A stretch of 64,000 bases of DNA from Bacteroidia bacterium (GCA_030426765.1 JAUHXV010000008.1:1-64000), one strand, 5' to 3'. Shown: positions 1-9,928, counted from the first letter of the stretch. Notes: a model not told the origin generated them from the letters alone. Made by a program: numbers and translations.

Positions 1-101
1 CTCGAAGAGCGAGGGGGTTCTCTGTGACACAGAAACGTCAGTATCTAGTGAACACATCACATACGCTGAAGCTGCGGCGACTAAGAGAGAAAGAAGTTTT
101 C

Positions 102-350
102 CCATGATCCCCGAGCTAAAGCGAATGGAATGGGGCTTTTTGTAAATTATTGAATCTGATTTTGCTTGCTTGTATGATCCCCGAGCTAAAGCATGGGGTA
201 ATTTTTTTGCCTATTCCCTTTTATTTCACCGAGCTAAAGCACGGAGAAAGCAAATCACCTCTTAATCGCCGTAGCTTTAGCGAAGGAGATCCATGCCCTT
301 CGCCCTTTGCCCTTCGCCCTTCGCCCTTCGCCCTTCGCCCTTCGCCCTTG
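102..350. repeat. Composite repeat element, left copy (CTAAAGC motifs plus heptamer array)
   Basis: This non-coding stretch holds four motifs of the form GAGCTAAAGC or its complement (near 112, 182, 233 and 272), followed by eight heptamers of GCCCTTC type at 295-350 that stop 10 bp before the aroA stop codon. Almost the same sequence returns in opposite orientation at 12229-12495, downstream of the amidohydrolase. Bases 1-101 contain a degenerate relative of the same motif (GCTGAAGCTGCGGCGACTAA near 65) and no gene. Open frames across it are products of the repeat. Confidence 0.85.
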
Positions 351-359
351 CTCCTCCCG

Positions 360-1619
360 CTACTTCAGTTTTACCTTTTCGATCTTAAGGCCGATGGTAT
401 GGACATCCTGCCAGAATCCGGGATAGGATTTGCTGACGACATCCACATCTTTGATTAGAATTTCTTTGAGGCAAGCCAAGGGTGTCAGAGACATGGCCAT
501 CCGGTGATCGTCGTAGGTTTGAAATTTGCCTTTGTCCTTCCACCTGGCTTTTCCGGTGAGGATGATCAGAGGTTTGCCGTTTTCTTCTTTTTCGTGGAGG
601 ATGGTTTTGACGCGCGCGAGTTCTGTGCGCATCGCTTCGATCCGATTGGTCTCTTTGATTTTCAGTGTCTGTAATCCGGAGAAAATGCCTTTCACACCTA
701 GTCCACTCAGTGTGACCATAACGGTCTGCGCGATATCGGGGCAGGAAGAAAAGTCATATCGAAATTCCTTTGGCTTTTCCGGGAGCTCCACTTTGCGAAT
801 GATAATTCCGTCTTCAGAAAATTCTGTGGAAACACCGAGTTGTGTATACATTTCTGCCACCACTGCATCTCCCTGGATACTGTCTTTGCGCAGGCCGTTG
901 ATATGAATTTCTGCTGATTCTGACAGTGCCGCTAACGAATAGAAATAGGAAGCCGATGACCAATCGCCTTCCACAGTAAAATCTTTTGCGTGGTATGCTC
1001 CCGGTTCGACACGAATGGTATTTCCTTCCCATGAATATGCAATGCCAAAATGCCGTAGTAACGATAAGGTCATCAGCGTATACGACACTGATACTGGTTG
1101 CCCTTCGAGATGAACCGTCAGACCATGGGGCAAAACAGGTGCGATCAATACTAGTGCGGTCAGGTATTGACTGCTCACCCCGGCCTGCAGGGTAATCTCA
1201 TGTACCTTTTTCCCCAGATCGCTGACTGGTTTAACTTTTAAAGGCGGAAATCCCTCCTTATTCAAATACGTAATATCGGCACCCAATTGCTTCAATGCCT
1301 TAACAAGAGGGCCAATAGGTCGGCGTTGCAATTGCGTGGAGGCATTCAGTGTAACTTCCCGATCGCCCAGACAGGCTTTGGCCACCATAAATCGGTAGCT
1401 GCTGCCGGCATGTCCGCTGAACAACGTATCCTGATCAGACGTGAGCATGGCCTCCATCGCTTTGGTATCATCACTCGTGCTCAGTTGCGAAATCGTGAAA
1501 TCGTCCTGGCACAAAGCGCGAATCATCAGTACGCGATTGGAAATACTTTTAGAAGATTCTAATGCCACCTGTCCGGCAAGCTTCCCTTTGGGGAGGGATA
1601 AACGATAGGCTAACGACAT
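360..1619 (-). CDS. aroA: 3-phosphoshikimate 1-carboxyvinyltransferase (EPSP synthase)
   Basis: Cytoplasmic enzyme of the shikimate pathway that joins phosphoenolpyruvate to shikimate 3-phosphate, the step before chorismate. Visible family motifs are SKSISNR near residue 23, SSQYLTALVLIAP near 150, the catalytic CPDIAQT near 293, KETNRIEAM near 323 and DDHRMAMS near 372. The usual phosphate-binding GNAGT stretch is altered to GHAGSSYR, a divergence common in this phylum. At 419 residues the length is normal. It lies 9 bp after phoH on the same strand, so the two are probably co-transcribed. Its stop codon is 10 bp from a heptamer array. aroB lies 1.4 kb away on the other strand. Confidence 0.95.
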   Translation of the reverse strand: MSLAYRLSLPKGKLAGQVALESSKSISNRVLMIRALCQDDFTISQLSTSDDTKAMEAMLTSDQDTLFSGHAGSSYRFMVAKACLGDREVTLNASTQLQRRPIGPLVKALKQLGADITYLNKEGFPPLKVKPVSDLGKKVHEITLQAGVSSQYLTALVLIAPVLPHGLTVHLEGQPVSVSYTLMTLSLLRHFGIAYSWEGNTIRVEPGAYHAKDFTVEGDWSSASYFYSLAALSESAEIHINGLRKDSIQGDAVVAEMYTQLGVSTEFSEDGIIIRKVELPEKPKEFRYDFSSCPDIAQTVMVTLSGLGVKGIFSGLQTLKIKETNRIEAMRTELARVKTILHEKEENGKPLIILTGKARWKDKGKFQTYDDHRMAMSLTPLACLKEILIKDVDVVSKSYPGFWQDVHTIGLKIEKVKLK

Positions 1620-1628
1620 GTGTAAAAA

Positions 1629-2618
1629 TTATTCGGCCTTGGGTTTCGAAGCTTCTTTGCGTTTCTCGGCATCTTTTTCAAAAGCAATAATGATATCGCG
1701 CACGAGGCGATGGCGAACGACATCTTCAGCCCCAAGGCGAATCGTGGTGATGCCCTCAAGGTGCCCTAGCACATCAATGGCATGTTTAAAACCGGAATGT
1801 ACGCTTCTCGGTAAATCAATCTGCGATAAATCTCCGGTCACGATACACTTTGCCGAAGGCCCCAGACGCGTCAGAAACATTTTGATCTGCGTCTCGGTGG
1901 CGTTTTGTGCTTCATCCAGAATGATAAACGCATTGTCGAGGGTACGTCCGCGCATATACGCCAAAGGAGCCACTTCGATGATGCGGTTTTGCATGAAATA
2001 ATTCAGCTTTTCGATCTGAATCATATCATCCAGCGCATCATATAAGGGCCTCAGGTAAGGATCAATTTTTTCTTTCAGGTCACCGGGAAGAAAACCCAGA
2101 CTTTCACCTGCTTCTACGGCCGGGCGCGTCAGGATGATCTTTTTGACAAGCGAGTTTTTCAATGCCCGAACTGCCAGTGCAACGGCCGTATAGGTTTTGC
2201 CGGTACCTGCCGGACCCACCGCGAAGACTACGTCATTGACTTCGCTGGCCGCCACCATCTTCTGTTGGTTTTTGGTCTTCGCTTTAATCGGCTTTCCGGA
2301 GGAGTTGTACATGATCACATGGTCTCCCCCACCGGTACTGCCACCGGTTTCAGCCTGGAATGGAATTTTGCCTTCCAGTAAACTTTCCAATACGGGCATC
2401 GGCAGTGTCTTCTGCTCTTTCAGGATGCGCACCATTTGCTCAAACTTATCTTTGGCGCTTTGGGTGGCTTTCTTTTTTCCGCTGAACTTAATCTTCTGTC
2501 CCCGGGACGTTACCACGACTTCAGGAAACGCCTTTCGGAAGAGATTGAGTTTGCTGTTGTTTTGCCCAAATAATTCGAGAGGATCAATATCCTCAACCGT
2601 CAAAACGATTTCACTCAA
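1629..2618 (-). CDS. PhoH family P-loop ATPase
   Basis: PhoH-like cytoplasmic ATPase of the ribosome/RNA-metabolism-linked family (PhoL/YbeZ type). The Walker A motif GPAGTGKT lies near residue 138 and Walker B FIILDEAQNAT near 230, followed by a sensor-like TGDLSQID. The N-terminal 100 residues are a KH/RNA-binding-like region ending in a glycine-rich linker. The 329-residue length is typical. It is the first gene of a probable phoH-aroA unit, transcribed away from the 2783 gene. The exact physiological role of this family in Bacteroidota is not settled. Confidence 0.9.
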   Translation of the reverse strand: MSEIVLTVEDIDPLELFGQNNSKLNLFRKAFPEVVVTSRGQKIKFSGKKKATQSAKDKFEQMVRILKEQKTLPMPVLESLLEGKIPFQAETGGSTGGGDHVIMYNSSGKPIKAKTKNQQKMVAASEVNDVVFAVGPAGTGKTYTAVALAVRALKNSLVKKIILTRPAVEAGESLGFLPGDLKEKIDPYLRPLYDALDDMIQIEKLNYFMQNRIIEVAPLAYMRGRTLDNAFIILDEAQNATETQIKMFLTRLGPSAKCIVTGDLSQIDLPRSVHSGFKHAIDVLGHLEGITTIRLGAEDVVRHRLVRDIIIAFEKDAEKRKEASKPKAE

Positions 2619-2742
2619 GGATTTGTCTTTGATGTTGGATACTGTTTGTCCGATGATCTTTACAAGGTTTGGTTAAGCCAAATCTACTCAAATAGCCGCT
2701 ACAGAATACATAGTTGCCAAATAAATTTACAATTTATTGTAA

Positions 2743-2750
2743 TATGTTTG
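2743..2750 (+). promoter_or_regulatory. Candidate Bacteroidota -7 promoter element (TATGTTTG)
   Basis: TATGTTTG matches the TAnnTTTG consensus of the Bacteroidota housekeeping sigma factor and lies 32 bp before the ATG at 2783. A TTG at 2714-2716 is a few bases farther away than the ideal -33 position, so only the -7 half is well supported. Confidence 0.4.
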
Positions 2751-2782
2751 GGCATTGCGACCCATTAACAATATAATTCGCC

Positions 2783-3082
2783 ATGATCAAACGAATAGTG
2801 ATGATGCAGCTATTGCCCAAAGATGAGCCTTTATTTAAAGGGATTTTCGATGGAGCAAAACAGCAAATCAGGAGTCAGCCGGGCTGTGAAGGCGTGGAAT
2901 TGCTCCGAAGCAAGGGCGAGGGATTTATCAATATCTGGACGATAAGCCTTTGGCATTCGGAGGAAGCCCTGAACGCATATAGGGATACAGACCTGTTTTT
3001 AACCACCTGGAAGGCTGTAAAACCCCTTTTTACCGCTAAAACCAGGGCATGGACACTCACCAGCTTGGACCAACTCTCGTGA
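2783..3082 (+). CDS. Antibiotic biosynthesis monooxygenase (ABM)-like small protein
   Basis: A 99-residue protein resembling the dimeric alpha+beta barrel (ABM/Dabb-like) fold: it begins with a beta-strand MIKRIVMMQL, continues with a helix containing a QPGCEGVELL segment and ends with a WHSEEALNAYRDTDLF stretch typical of this fold. Such proteins include heme-degrading or quinol-oxidising enzymes, but no catalytic signature is visible, so the substrate is unknown. Its last 34 bases overlap the start of aroB in another frame, implying translational coupling. Confidence 0.6.
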   Translation: MIKRIVMMQLLPKDEPLFKGIFDGAKQQIRSQPGCEGVELLRSKGEGFINIWTISLWHSEEALNAYRDTDLFLTTWKAVKPLFTAKTRAWTLTSLDQLS

Positions 3083-4140
3083 AGACATTTCCTTCGACAT
3101 ATGGAGATATCTATCTGGGTGATGTCCGGGAAGGCCTGAACACTATCATTGAGGCGTTCAGCCCATCTTCCCTTATCGTTGTGGCCGATACGCATACGCA
3201 CCATTTCTGTTTTCCACTTCTCGAGGGGTTGCCGGACACTTCCGTCATCATTATCGAGGCAGGCGAGCCCCACAAGACGATTGAAAGTTGTGAAAAAATA
3301 TGGTCGTCTCTCTTAGCCTCAGGGACCGATCGATCATCGCTGTTGCTCAACCTGGGCGGCGGAATGATCTGTGATCTCGGAGGATTTGCCGCTGCCTGTT
3401 ATAAGCGAGGGATTCGATTCGGCCATATCCCGACGTCCCTGCTGGCGATGACAGATGCCGCTATCGGGGGAAAAACGGGCATCAACCATCAGGATTTCAA
3501 AAACCTGGTTGGACGATTTGAATTTCCTGTGCTGACCTGGGTTGATCCTGTTTTTCTAAAAACCCTACCGGAAAAAGAAGTGCTGACCGGACTGGCAGAA
3601 GTCGTCAAGCATGCCATTATCGGTAGCGCTGAGCTGCTGGATATTCTTATGCAAACCAAATCAGTGGCGCAATTACCCTGGGAAGAAGTGATTGCGCATA
3701 GTATCCGTGTCAAGCAACGCGTGGTTGAATCGGATCCGTTTGAAAAGGGCGTTCGAAAAACCCTGAATTTCGGGCATACGCTGGGGCATGCTTTCGAAAG
3801 TCATTTCCTGCTTACCGATCATCCCCTGAGCCATGGACAGGCTGTCACACTGGGGATGATGGCCGAATTGCAAATTGCTTTAGCTCTCGGAATATTGAAA
3901 AATGAAGAATTTGAGCGGATTATCGCTCTGATCATGCGGTGGTTGCCTCCTTCCGAAGTAAATTTGCCTTCTTTGAAGACGGTAGCAGGCTGGCTGGAAG
4001 GCGATAAGAAAAGAAGCGGAGGCAAAGTAGGGTTTAGTCTTCCCGATCAAATCGGATCCTGCCAATGGGATGTCCATGTCGAGCCACATCAAATCGAACA
4101 CAGTCTGAATTGGCTTGCTGCACACCTCAGAGACGTTTGA
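3049..4140 (+). CDS. aroB: 3-dehydroquinate synthase
   Basis: Cytoplasmic NAD- and metal-dependent enzyme making 3-dehydroquinate from DAHP, the second step of the shikimate pathway. NAD-binding GGGMICDLGG starts at residue 103, GGKTGIN at 140, and the metal ligands appear as E184 (EVVKHA), H247 (HTLGHAFE) and H262 (LSHGQAV). The 363-residue length is standard. The start inside the preceding small gene keeps the full N-terminal domain, but a somewhat later start cannot be excluded. The following penicillin-binding protein frame overlaps its end. Confidence 0.95.
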   Translation: MDTHQLGPTLVKTFPSTYGDIYLGDVREGLNTIIEAFSPSSLIVVADTHTHHFCFPLLEGLPDTSVIIIEAGEPHKTIESCEKIWSSLLASGTDRSSLLLNLGGGMICDLGGFAAACYKRGIRFGHIPTSLLAMTDAAIGGKTGINHQDFKNLVGRFEFPVLTWVDPVFLKTLPEKEVLTGLAEVVKHAIIGSAELLDILMQTKSVAQLPWEEVIAHSIRVKQRVVESDPFEKGVRKTLNFGHTLGHAFESHFLLTDHPLSHGQAVTLGMMAELQIALALGILKNEEFERIIALIMRWLPPSEVNLPSLKTVAGWLEGDKKRSGGKVGFSLPDQIGSCQWDVHVEPHQIEHSLNWLAAHLRDV

Positions 4141-4168
4141 TGACGTTGATAAGGTGTGTCGTTTTCAA

Positions 4169-6718
4169 ATGGGAATGTTAAATAAAATTATGAGTAGCAG
4201 CGGATTATTTTCAAAATACAACAGGATACTTTGGATCACGGCGATATCCGGTGTCGTCCTGGTAATTTTGTTTTTCGTCATCCTTTCTTTTCAGGGCTTG
4301 CCCGATTTCAAGCAACTTGAAAATCCGGATTTCGAATTGGCTACCCAGGTGATCGATTGTAAAAGCCGCGAGATCGGGCGGTATTACACGCAAAATCGAC
4401 TTCCTGTGACGTATGACCAACTCAATCCATTCCTGATTGACGCATTGGTAGCCACAGAAGATGCCCGCTTTTTTTCTCATTCCGGTATCGATGTGCAGGC
4501 GCTATCACGAGTTGCATTTGGTGTCGTGACTTTCAATCGGAATAAAGGTGGAGGCAGTACAATATCCCAACAACTGGCTAAACTTTTATTTGACCGCCCT
4601 GATTTTACGGGAATGGGCAAAGTAAAACGGAATGCTACCCTCGTCATCACAAAGTTTAAGGAGTGGATCACTGCCGTGAAAATTGAAAAGCAATACACCA
4701 AGCAGGAGATCCTGGCGATGTACCTCAATAAATTCAATTTTATCTATGGTGCTTATGGCATCAGTGCGGCCTCTGAAATCTATTTTGGGAAAAACCAAAA
4801 AGAACTGAACATAGAAGAATCCGCGACGCTGATCGGCATGTTAAAAAACCCGGCGCTTTTTAATCCGATTCGCCGCCCTGACACCGTCTTGCATCGCCGA
4901 ATGATCGTGCTAAATCAAATGCGTAAAGAAGGCTATATCGATCGGGCTGCCTATGATTCATTGCGCGTGTTGCCGCTCGACATTTCACGTTTTAACAAGC
5001 AAAGTCATGTCACCGGACCTGCGCCTTATTTCAGAGCAGAACTCGCCAACTGGCTGAAAGAGCTGTTTAAGCAGGAAGAATATCGGAAACCAAATGGCGA
5101 ACGGTATAATATCTATAAGGATGGATTGAAAGTATATGTCACGATTGATCTGGACATGCAAACAATCGCTGAGGAGGAAATGTGGAATCACATGGCGAAT
5201 GTCCAGAAGCGATATGATCGTGTCTGGGATGGACTTGATCCCTGGACCTATAAAACGGATGATATACAGCGACGCATACGTGAGGAGTCATTGGCGAGTA
5301 TGGTGCGACGTACGGATCGGTATGCGCGTATGCATGAAGACCGTCTGACGGAATTGCTGAACACTGTTGAAGAAAAATACGGACTCTCGCTTAGCGATTG
5401 GGACCTTGACAATCTCGAACAGGAAGCAAAGAAAGCAGGGCGCATTGCCACGCTGATAAAAGGAAAAAACATTTCTGCTGACAAAGGCAGAACCTACAAA
5501 GAAATCCTGAACGGAGAATTGTGGAATTCGCTTGGTCCGGCCTGGAGTCAGTTTAAAACGGATATCCAGAAAGAAATGGAAACGCCAGTCGAAATGATGG
5601 TATTTGATTACAATGAAGAAGGAGAAAAGAAAGTGACCATGACGCCGATGGACTCCATCAAATATCATCGAAGATTTATGCAAACCGGAATCCTCGCGAT
5701 CGATCCCCAGACCGGTGAAGTGAAGACCTGGGTGGGCGGTATCAACAACAAATATTTCCAGTACGATCACATAGAAGGCAGTCGTCAGGTAGGTTCTACG
5801 TTCAAACCATTTGTGTATGCCACAGCGATTACGCTGCAAGGTATCTCACCATGTTTTCCTGTCATTGATCAGCCGTATACGATAGCGCCGGGGGATGGGC
5901 GTTTTGGTCTGATCGAGTCCTGGACCCCACAAAATGCGGATGGAAAATATACACGTCAAACGTATACGCTTTTTGAAGGGCTGAAAGATTCAAGAAATAC
6001 AATTTCTGTCTTTCTGATGCAGCAACTCGGGAATGCTAATGTTGTACGCGGGCTGGTACACAATATGGGTATTGACAGTTCGATGCGCAGATCGGATGGC
6101 GAATATCGTGTCCCCAATCAACCTTCGATTTGCCTTGGGTCTGCTGACCTGAGTGTTATGGAAATGACTGGTGCCTATTGCACCTTTGCCAATAACGGTG
6201 TTTTTGTAAAACCGTATTTTGTTAGCTCGATCGAAGATGAAAACGGGCGGGTAATCTACCAGGCGATGCGGGAAGAGCAGGTCGCCTTGCCGCCAAAAGC
6301 GAATGCGGTCATGGTGGAGATGCTCAAAAAATCCGGCGTCGGCTTCTGGGATAATAAAAGTGAAGTCGGCGGTAAAACGGGTACGACCAATGATTATCGC
6401 GACGGATGGTTTATCGGTATCACACCGACATTAGTGGTAGGGACATGGGTCGGTGGAGAAGATCAATGGATACGCTTTAATTCTCTGGCAGATGGTCAGG
6501 GAAGTCGCATGGCTAAACCCTTTTTTAAAGCCTTCTTAACCCAGCTTGAAAATTCACCGGAGACCGGGTATGATCCTTCTGCGCGATTCCCGGAACCGGA
6601 AGGCGGTATGGACATTGAAACGGACTGTGAAAAATATAACGCCTTGCGAAGAGAAACGCAGGAAGAACAATTCAAACCGGTAGAAACCTACCAGGAAGAA
6701 TTTGGTGATTTTGAATAA
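4169..6718 (+). CDS. Class A penicillin-binding protein (PBP1A-like)
   Basis: Bifunctional peptidoglycan synthase anchored in the inner membrane. A single transmembrane helix spans about residues 22-42. The GT51 glycosyltransferase domain follows, with catalytic E97 in the EDARFF motif and GGSTISQQLAK about 35 residues later. The transpeptidase domain has S543 in STFK, SRN at 608 and KTGT from 736. Between the two domains lies a charged, helix-rich insert of about 130 residues. The frame is open from 4115, but the ATG at 4169 avoids overlap with aroB and leaves a normal cytoplasmic tail; ATG 4190 is also possible. Length 849 residues. Confidence 0.9.
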   Translation: MGMLNKIMSSSGLFSKYNRILWITAISGVVLVILFFVILSFQGLPDFKQLENPDFELATQVIDCKSREIGRYYTQNRLPVTYDQLNPFLIDALVATEDARFFSHSGIDVQALSRVAFGVVTFNRNKGGGSTISQQLAKLLFDRPDFTGMGKVKRNATLVITKFKEWITAVKIEKQYTKQEILAMYLNKFNFIYGAYGISAASEIYFGKNQKELNIEESATLIGMLKNPALFNPIRRPDTVLHRRMIVLNQMRKEGYIDRAAYDSLRVLPLDISRFNKQSHVTGPAPYFRAELANWLKELFKQEEYRKPNGERYNIYKDGLKVYVTIDLDMQTIAEEEMWNHMANVQKRYDRVWDGLDPWTYKTDDIQRRIREESLASMVRRTDRYARMHEDRLTELLNTVEEKYGLSLSDWDLDNLEQEAKKAGRIATLIKGKNISADKGRTYKEILNGELWNSLGPAWSQFKTDIQKEMETPVEMMVFDYNEEGEKKVTMTPMDSIKYHRRFMQTGILAIDPQTGEVKTWVGGINNKYFQYDHIEGSRQVGSTFKPFVYATAITLQGISPCFPVIDQPYTIAPGDGRFGLIESWTPQNADGKYTRQTYTLFEGLKDSRNTISVFLMQQLGNANVVRGLVHNMGIDSSMRRSDGEYRVPNQPSICLGSADLSVMEMTGAYCTFANNGVFVKPYFVSSIEDENGRVIYQAMREEQVALPPKANAVMVEMLKKSGVGFWDNKSEVGGKTGTTNDYRDGWFIGITPTLVVGTWVGGEDQWIRFNSLADGQGSRMAKPFFKAFLTQLENSPETGYDPSARFPEPEGGMDIETDCEKYNALRRETQEEQFKPVETYQEEFGDFE

Positions 6719-6778
6719 ACGGAATGTCCGCGTGCTTTTTTTAATGGAATGAAAAACAAATCGGAATACATATCAACT

Positions 6779-8797
6779 ATGAGGTTTTCCACTCGGTACA
6801 CGTTCACGTTTTTGGCGGCTATCCTTATGGTCGCCGGATCCTGTGTTCCTGTGGAAGAGAAAGTTGAAATTCCATTTGACATCTCCAGTGATCGTCCACC
6901 GATCAAACATGTGTATGATCTTCAGAATGCGCAGGAGGCGGATAGTCTGTTGATTTTGCTGACCAATGAAGATCCTTCATTGCGGTATGTGGCGGCGAGA
7001 GCTTTTGCATCCTTTCAGGATACGGCAGCCGTGTCGGCTCTTCTCCCCTTGCTGGCCGATATGCATGGTCAGGTGCGCATGATGGCTGCCCTTTCCATTG
7101 GACAGATAGGAGTCAGTTCAGCAGAAACACCACTCACTGATGCGTTTGATGGAAGAGACAGTGCGCGCTTGTATGAAGCGGCCAACAGTCAGATCCTGGA
7201 AGCTATGGGCAAGGTGGGGGAAAAACCATTTCTCAATGCGCTGAGTACTATATCTACTTACCAGACCATCGATACTTTGTTGCTTCTCGGGCAGGCCCGG
7301 GGAATTTATCGATATGCGTTGCGCAATATGACCGATCCGGAAGGGACCCGAACGATGGTACGGTATCTCTCTAATCCGGCCATTCCGATGTCTGTCAGAA
7401 TCATCGCGGCCAATTACCTCAGTCGCGCGAAAGACTTAGCCCTTGGGCCACATGCGGATCAATTGATAGCCGGATGGCATAGCGAAAGTCACCCTTATCT
7501 GCGCATGTGTCTGGCCATTGCACTTGGAAAAGTAAAATCAAAAGAAACGCTGCGTGAATTGGTCACCAGTCTTCGTACCGAATCTGATTATCGCGTCAGG
7601 TGTTCGATCATCAGAGCGTTGCAACAGTTCGATTATCAGGAAGTATATCCAGTTATCCTCACGGCAACGCAGGATGAAAATCCGCATGTGGCTTCACTCG
7701 CTGCACAGTATTTTGTTGTTCAGGGTATAGAACGCGATGCGTATAAATATAACTCAGCCATTCGCTCTGCCCCTTTCTGGCTGGCGAAAGCGAGGCTGGC
7801 AGAAGCGGCCAATTTAAATTTAACCTCCATCTACAGCGGCACAAAAAACACGCTGCAAAATGAAATTCTTGCCGAGTTTAATCGGGCATCAAGTCCGTAT
7901 GAAAAAGCAGCCTGGCTTAAAGCGTGGGCCAGTGAAATCCGCAATTTTGAATCGCTGCCCAAATACATGCAGGCAGGTCAGCCGGTCCCGGTTCGAACAC
8001 AGGCCGTGACCAGCCTGATTGATGTGTGTACCAATAAAAACTTTGACACGTATTTTGCGGGAGAAGGCTACCTGATCAAAGCCCAGATCGCGAAGTATCT
8101 CAGCACTGCATTAGCTTCCGGTGATGCCGGTATTGTGGCCTTAGTGTCAGGGGCGATCACGAATCCCAAGACAGGCCTGAAGCCGTTACTCGATGATAAA
8201 AAATCAGTCCTGAACAAAGCATTGGCCGGATTGGAGCTTCCTAACGAAATGGAATCCTATATCGAAGCGGCTAATGCCCTGAAGGAATACGATGTAGCGT
8301 CACTTACGATTCCGGAAGATCAGAAAAACTACAAGGCGATCAACTGGCGAATCATTGATGCGATCCAGCCCGGCACTGTAGTCGATATCATCACTTCAAA
8401 GGGGAATATCATGATGCAGGTGTTTCCGGATCGCGCTCCGGCGTCGGTGAGTAGTTTTATTCAGTTGGCACAGGACGGATACTACAACGGAAAAGCGTTT
8501 CACCGCGTCGTTCCCAATTTTGTTGTGCAGACGGGATGTCCGCGAGGAGATGGTTTTGGCGGACTCGACTTTACGTTGCGCTCCGAACTGGCAGAAGCAT
8601 ATTACGATGATGAAGGGTATGTGGGACTGGCATCTGCCGGAATGCATACCGAAGGACCCCAGTTTTTTATCACCCACTCGCCTACTCCGCATCTTGATGG
8701 TCGGTATACGATCATCGGGAAGGTGGCATCCGGGATGGACGTCGTCCATCGCCTGACTATAGGAGACACTATTTCACAAATAAATATTCGTTACTAA
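6779..8797 (+). CDS. HEAT-repeat lipoprotein with C-terminal cyclophilin (peptidyl-prolyl isomerase) domain
   Basis: Predicted envelope lipoprotein: from the ATG at 6779 a hydrophobic stretch ends in the lipobox VAGSC (C22). Residues about 45-340 are alpha-helical HEAT-type repeats (for example PSLRYVAARAFASF and RTMVRYLSNPAI). The last 150 residues are a cyclophilin domain with FHRVVPNFVVQTGCPRGDG, GPQFFITH and LDGRYTIIGKV, so the catalytic Arg and Phe are present. It probably isomerises proline bonds in periplasmic or surface proteins while the repeats bind a client. ATG 6749 would add ten residues in front of the signal peptide. gcvT starts 3 bp after its stop. Confidence 0.85.
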   Translation: MRFSTRYTFTFLAAILMVAGSCVPVEEKVEIPFDISSDRPPIKHVYDLQNAQEADSLLILLTNEDPSLRYVAARAFASFQDTAAVSALLPLLADMHGQVRMMAALSIGQIGVSSAETPLTDAFDGRDSARLYEAANSQILEAMGKVGEKPFLNALSTISTYQTIDTLLLLGQARGIYRYALRNMTDPEGTRTMVRYLSNPAIPMSVRIIAANYLSRAKDLALGPHADQLIAGWHSESHPYLRMCLAIALGKVKSKETLRELVTSLRTESDYRVRCSIIRALQQFDYQEVYPVILTATQDENPHVASLAAQYFVVQGIERDAYKYNSAIRSAPFWLAKARLAEAANLNLTSIYSGTKNTLQNEILAEFNRASSPYEKAAWLKAWASEIRNFESLPKYMQAGQPVPVRTQAVTSLIDVCTNKNFDTYFAGEGYLIKAQIAKYLSTALASGDAGIVALVSGAITNPKTGLKPLLDDKKSVLNKALAGLELPNEMESYIEAANALKEYDVASLTIPEDQKNYKAINWRIIDAIQPGTVVDIITSKGNIMMQVFPDRAPASVSSFIQLAQDGYYNGKAFHRVVPNFVVQTGCPRGDGFGGLDFTLRSELAEAYYDDEGYVGLASAGMHTEGPQFFITHSPTPHLDGRYTIIGKVASGMDVVHRLTIGDTISQINIRY

Positions 8798-8800
8798 CAC

Positions 8801-9928
8801 ATGATTTTATCTACTCCGCTCGAATCAAGACACATTGCCCTTGGTGCTAAAATGACTGAATTTGCAGGATACAATATGCCGATATTGTACACCAATCTGC
8901 AGGAAGAACATCACGCTGTCAGAAAGAACGTCGGCATATTTGACGTTTCGCACATGGGTGAATTTATCGTCAAAGGAAAACAAGCACTCGACCTGGTGCA
9001 GCGTATCAGTTCGAATGACGCGGGAGCATTAGCTATTGGACAAGCACAGTATTCTTGCCTGCCCAATGAAAATGGCGGCATAGTAGATGACATGCTGGTC
9101 TATCGCTTGCCGGAAGATATGTGTGCGGAAGGTGAGCAGGCCTTTATGCTTGTCGTCAATGCGTCCAATATCAAAAAGGACTGGGATCACATTCAGCAGT
9201 ATGCCGGTGACTTTGATACGCGGATGATCAATATCTCTGACGAGACCGGACTACTTGCTGTGCAGGGACCTAAAGCAATTGATTTGTTGCAACCCCTGAC
9301 GGAGGTAGCCCTCGATCAGATCAAATACTATCATTTTGAAAAAGGCACCATTGCCGGGATTGACAATGTCATCATTTCGGCTACAGGGTATACTGGCTCA
9401 GGTGGGTTTGAATTGTACGTAAAAAATGATGATCTGGTAAAACTGTGGGACACATTGATGGCGTTGAAAACGCCGGTGGCTCCTGTCCCTGCAGGTTTGG
9501 GTGCGCGTGATACCCTTCGTTTGGAAATGGGATTTTGTCTGTACGGAAATGATATTGATGATACGACATCTGTTCTTGAAGCCGGACTCGGATGGATTAC
9601 CAAACTGAAAAAAGAAAGCCCCTTTCCTTCGAAGGAATCTTTTATCCGTCAAAAGGAAAATGGTGTGGAGAAAAAGCTTGTGGGTTTTATTGTCGATGAT
9701 CGTCGAGTGCCTCGCCATGGATATCCTGTTTGTGATACGGATGGAAATGAGATCGGTGTCGTCACCAGTGGCACATTATCGCCTACCCTGCAGGTTCCTC
9801 TGGGATTGGCGTATGTACCAACTGCGTTTGCGAAAGCAGATTCGGTGTTTCAGGTAAAGGCCAGTTCGAAAATGTTGCAGGCAAAGGTGGTGAAGTTGCC
9901 ATTTGTCGATCCTAAATCACTACCTTAA
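8801..9928 (+). CDS. gcvT: Glycine cleavage system aminomethyltransferase (T protein)
   Basis: Cytoplasmic folate enzyme releasing ammonia and forming 5,10-methylene-tetrahydrofolate from the aminomethyl group carried by the H protein. Motifs seen are FDVSHMGE near residue 47, NGGIVDDMLVYR near 89 with the catalytic Asp, GYTGSGGFELYV near 196 and the C-terminal GVVTSGTLSPTL. Length 375, normal. Only 3 bp separate it from the upstream lipoprotein gene, and a long frame of the next gene overlaps its end, indicating one operon. The genes for the other glycine cleavage proteins are not in the window. Confidence 0.95.
   Translation: MILSTPLESRHIALGAKMTEFAGYNMPILYTNLQEEHHAVRKNVGIFDVSHMGEFIVKGKQALDLVQRISSNDAGALAIGQAQYSCLPNENGGIVDDMLVYRLPEDMCAEGEQAFMLVVNASNIKKDWDHIQQYAGDFDTRMINISDETGLLAVQGPKAIDLLQPLTEVALDQIKYYHFEKGTIAGIDNVIISATGYTGSGGFELYVKNDDLVKLWDTLMALKTPVAPVPAGLGARDTLRLEMGFCLYGNDIDDTTSVLEAGLGWITKLKKESPFPSKESFIRQKENGVEKKLVGFIVDDRRVPRHGYPVCDTDGNEIGVVTSGTLSPTLQVPLGLAYVPTAFAKADSVFQVKASSKMLQAKVVKLPFVDPKSLP

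Noticed and set aside
150-458. Plus-strand 102-codon frame and similar frames at 12194-12493, 33289-33558 and 20596-20910
   Set aside because: They are made of the repeat elements (runs such as PSPFALRPSPFALRP) and have no independent coding signal.
5288-5839. A 183-codon minus-strand frame inside the penicillin-binding protein gene
   Set aside because: Antisense shadow; no domain and no start context.
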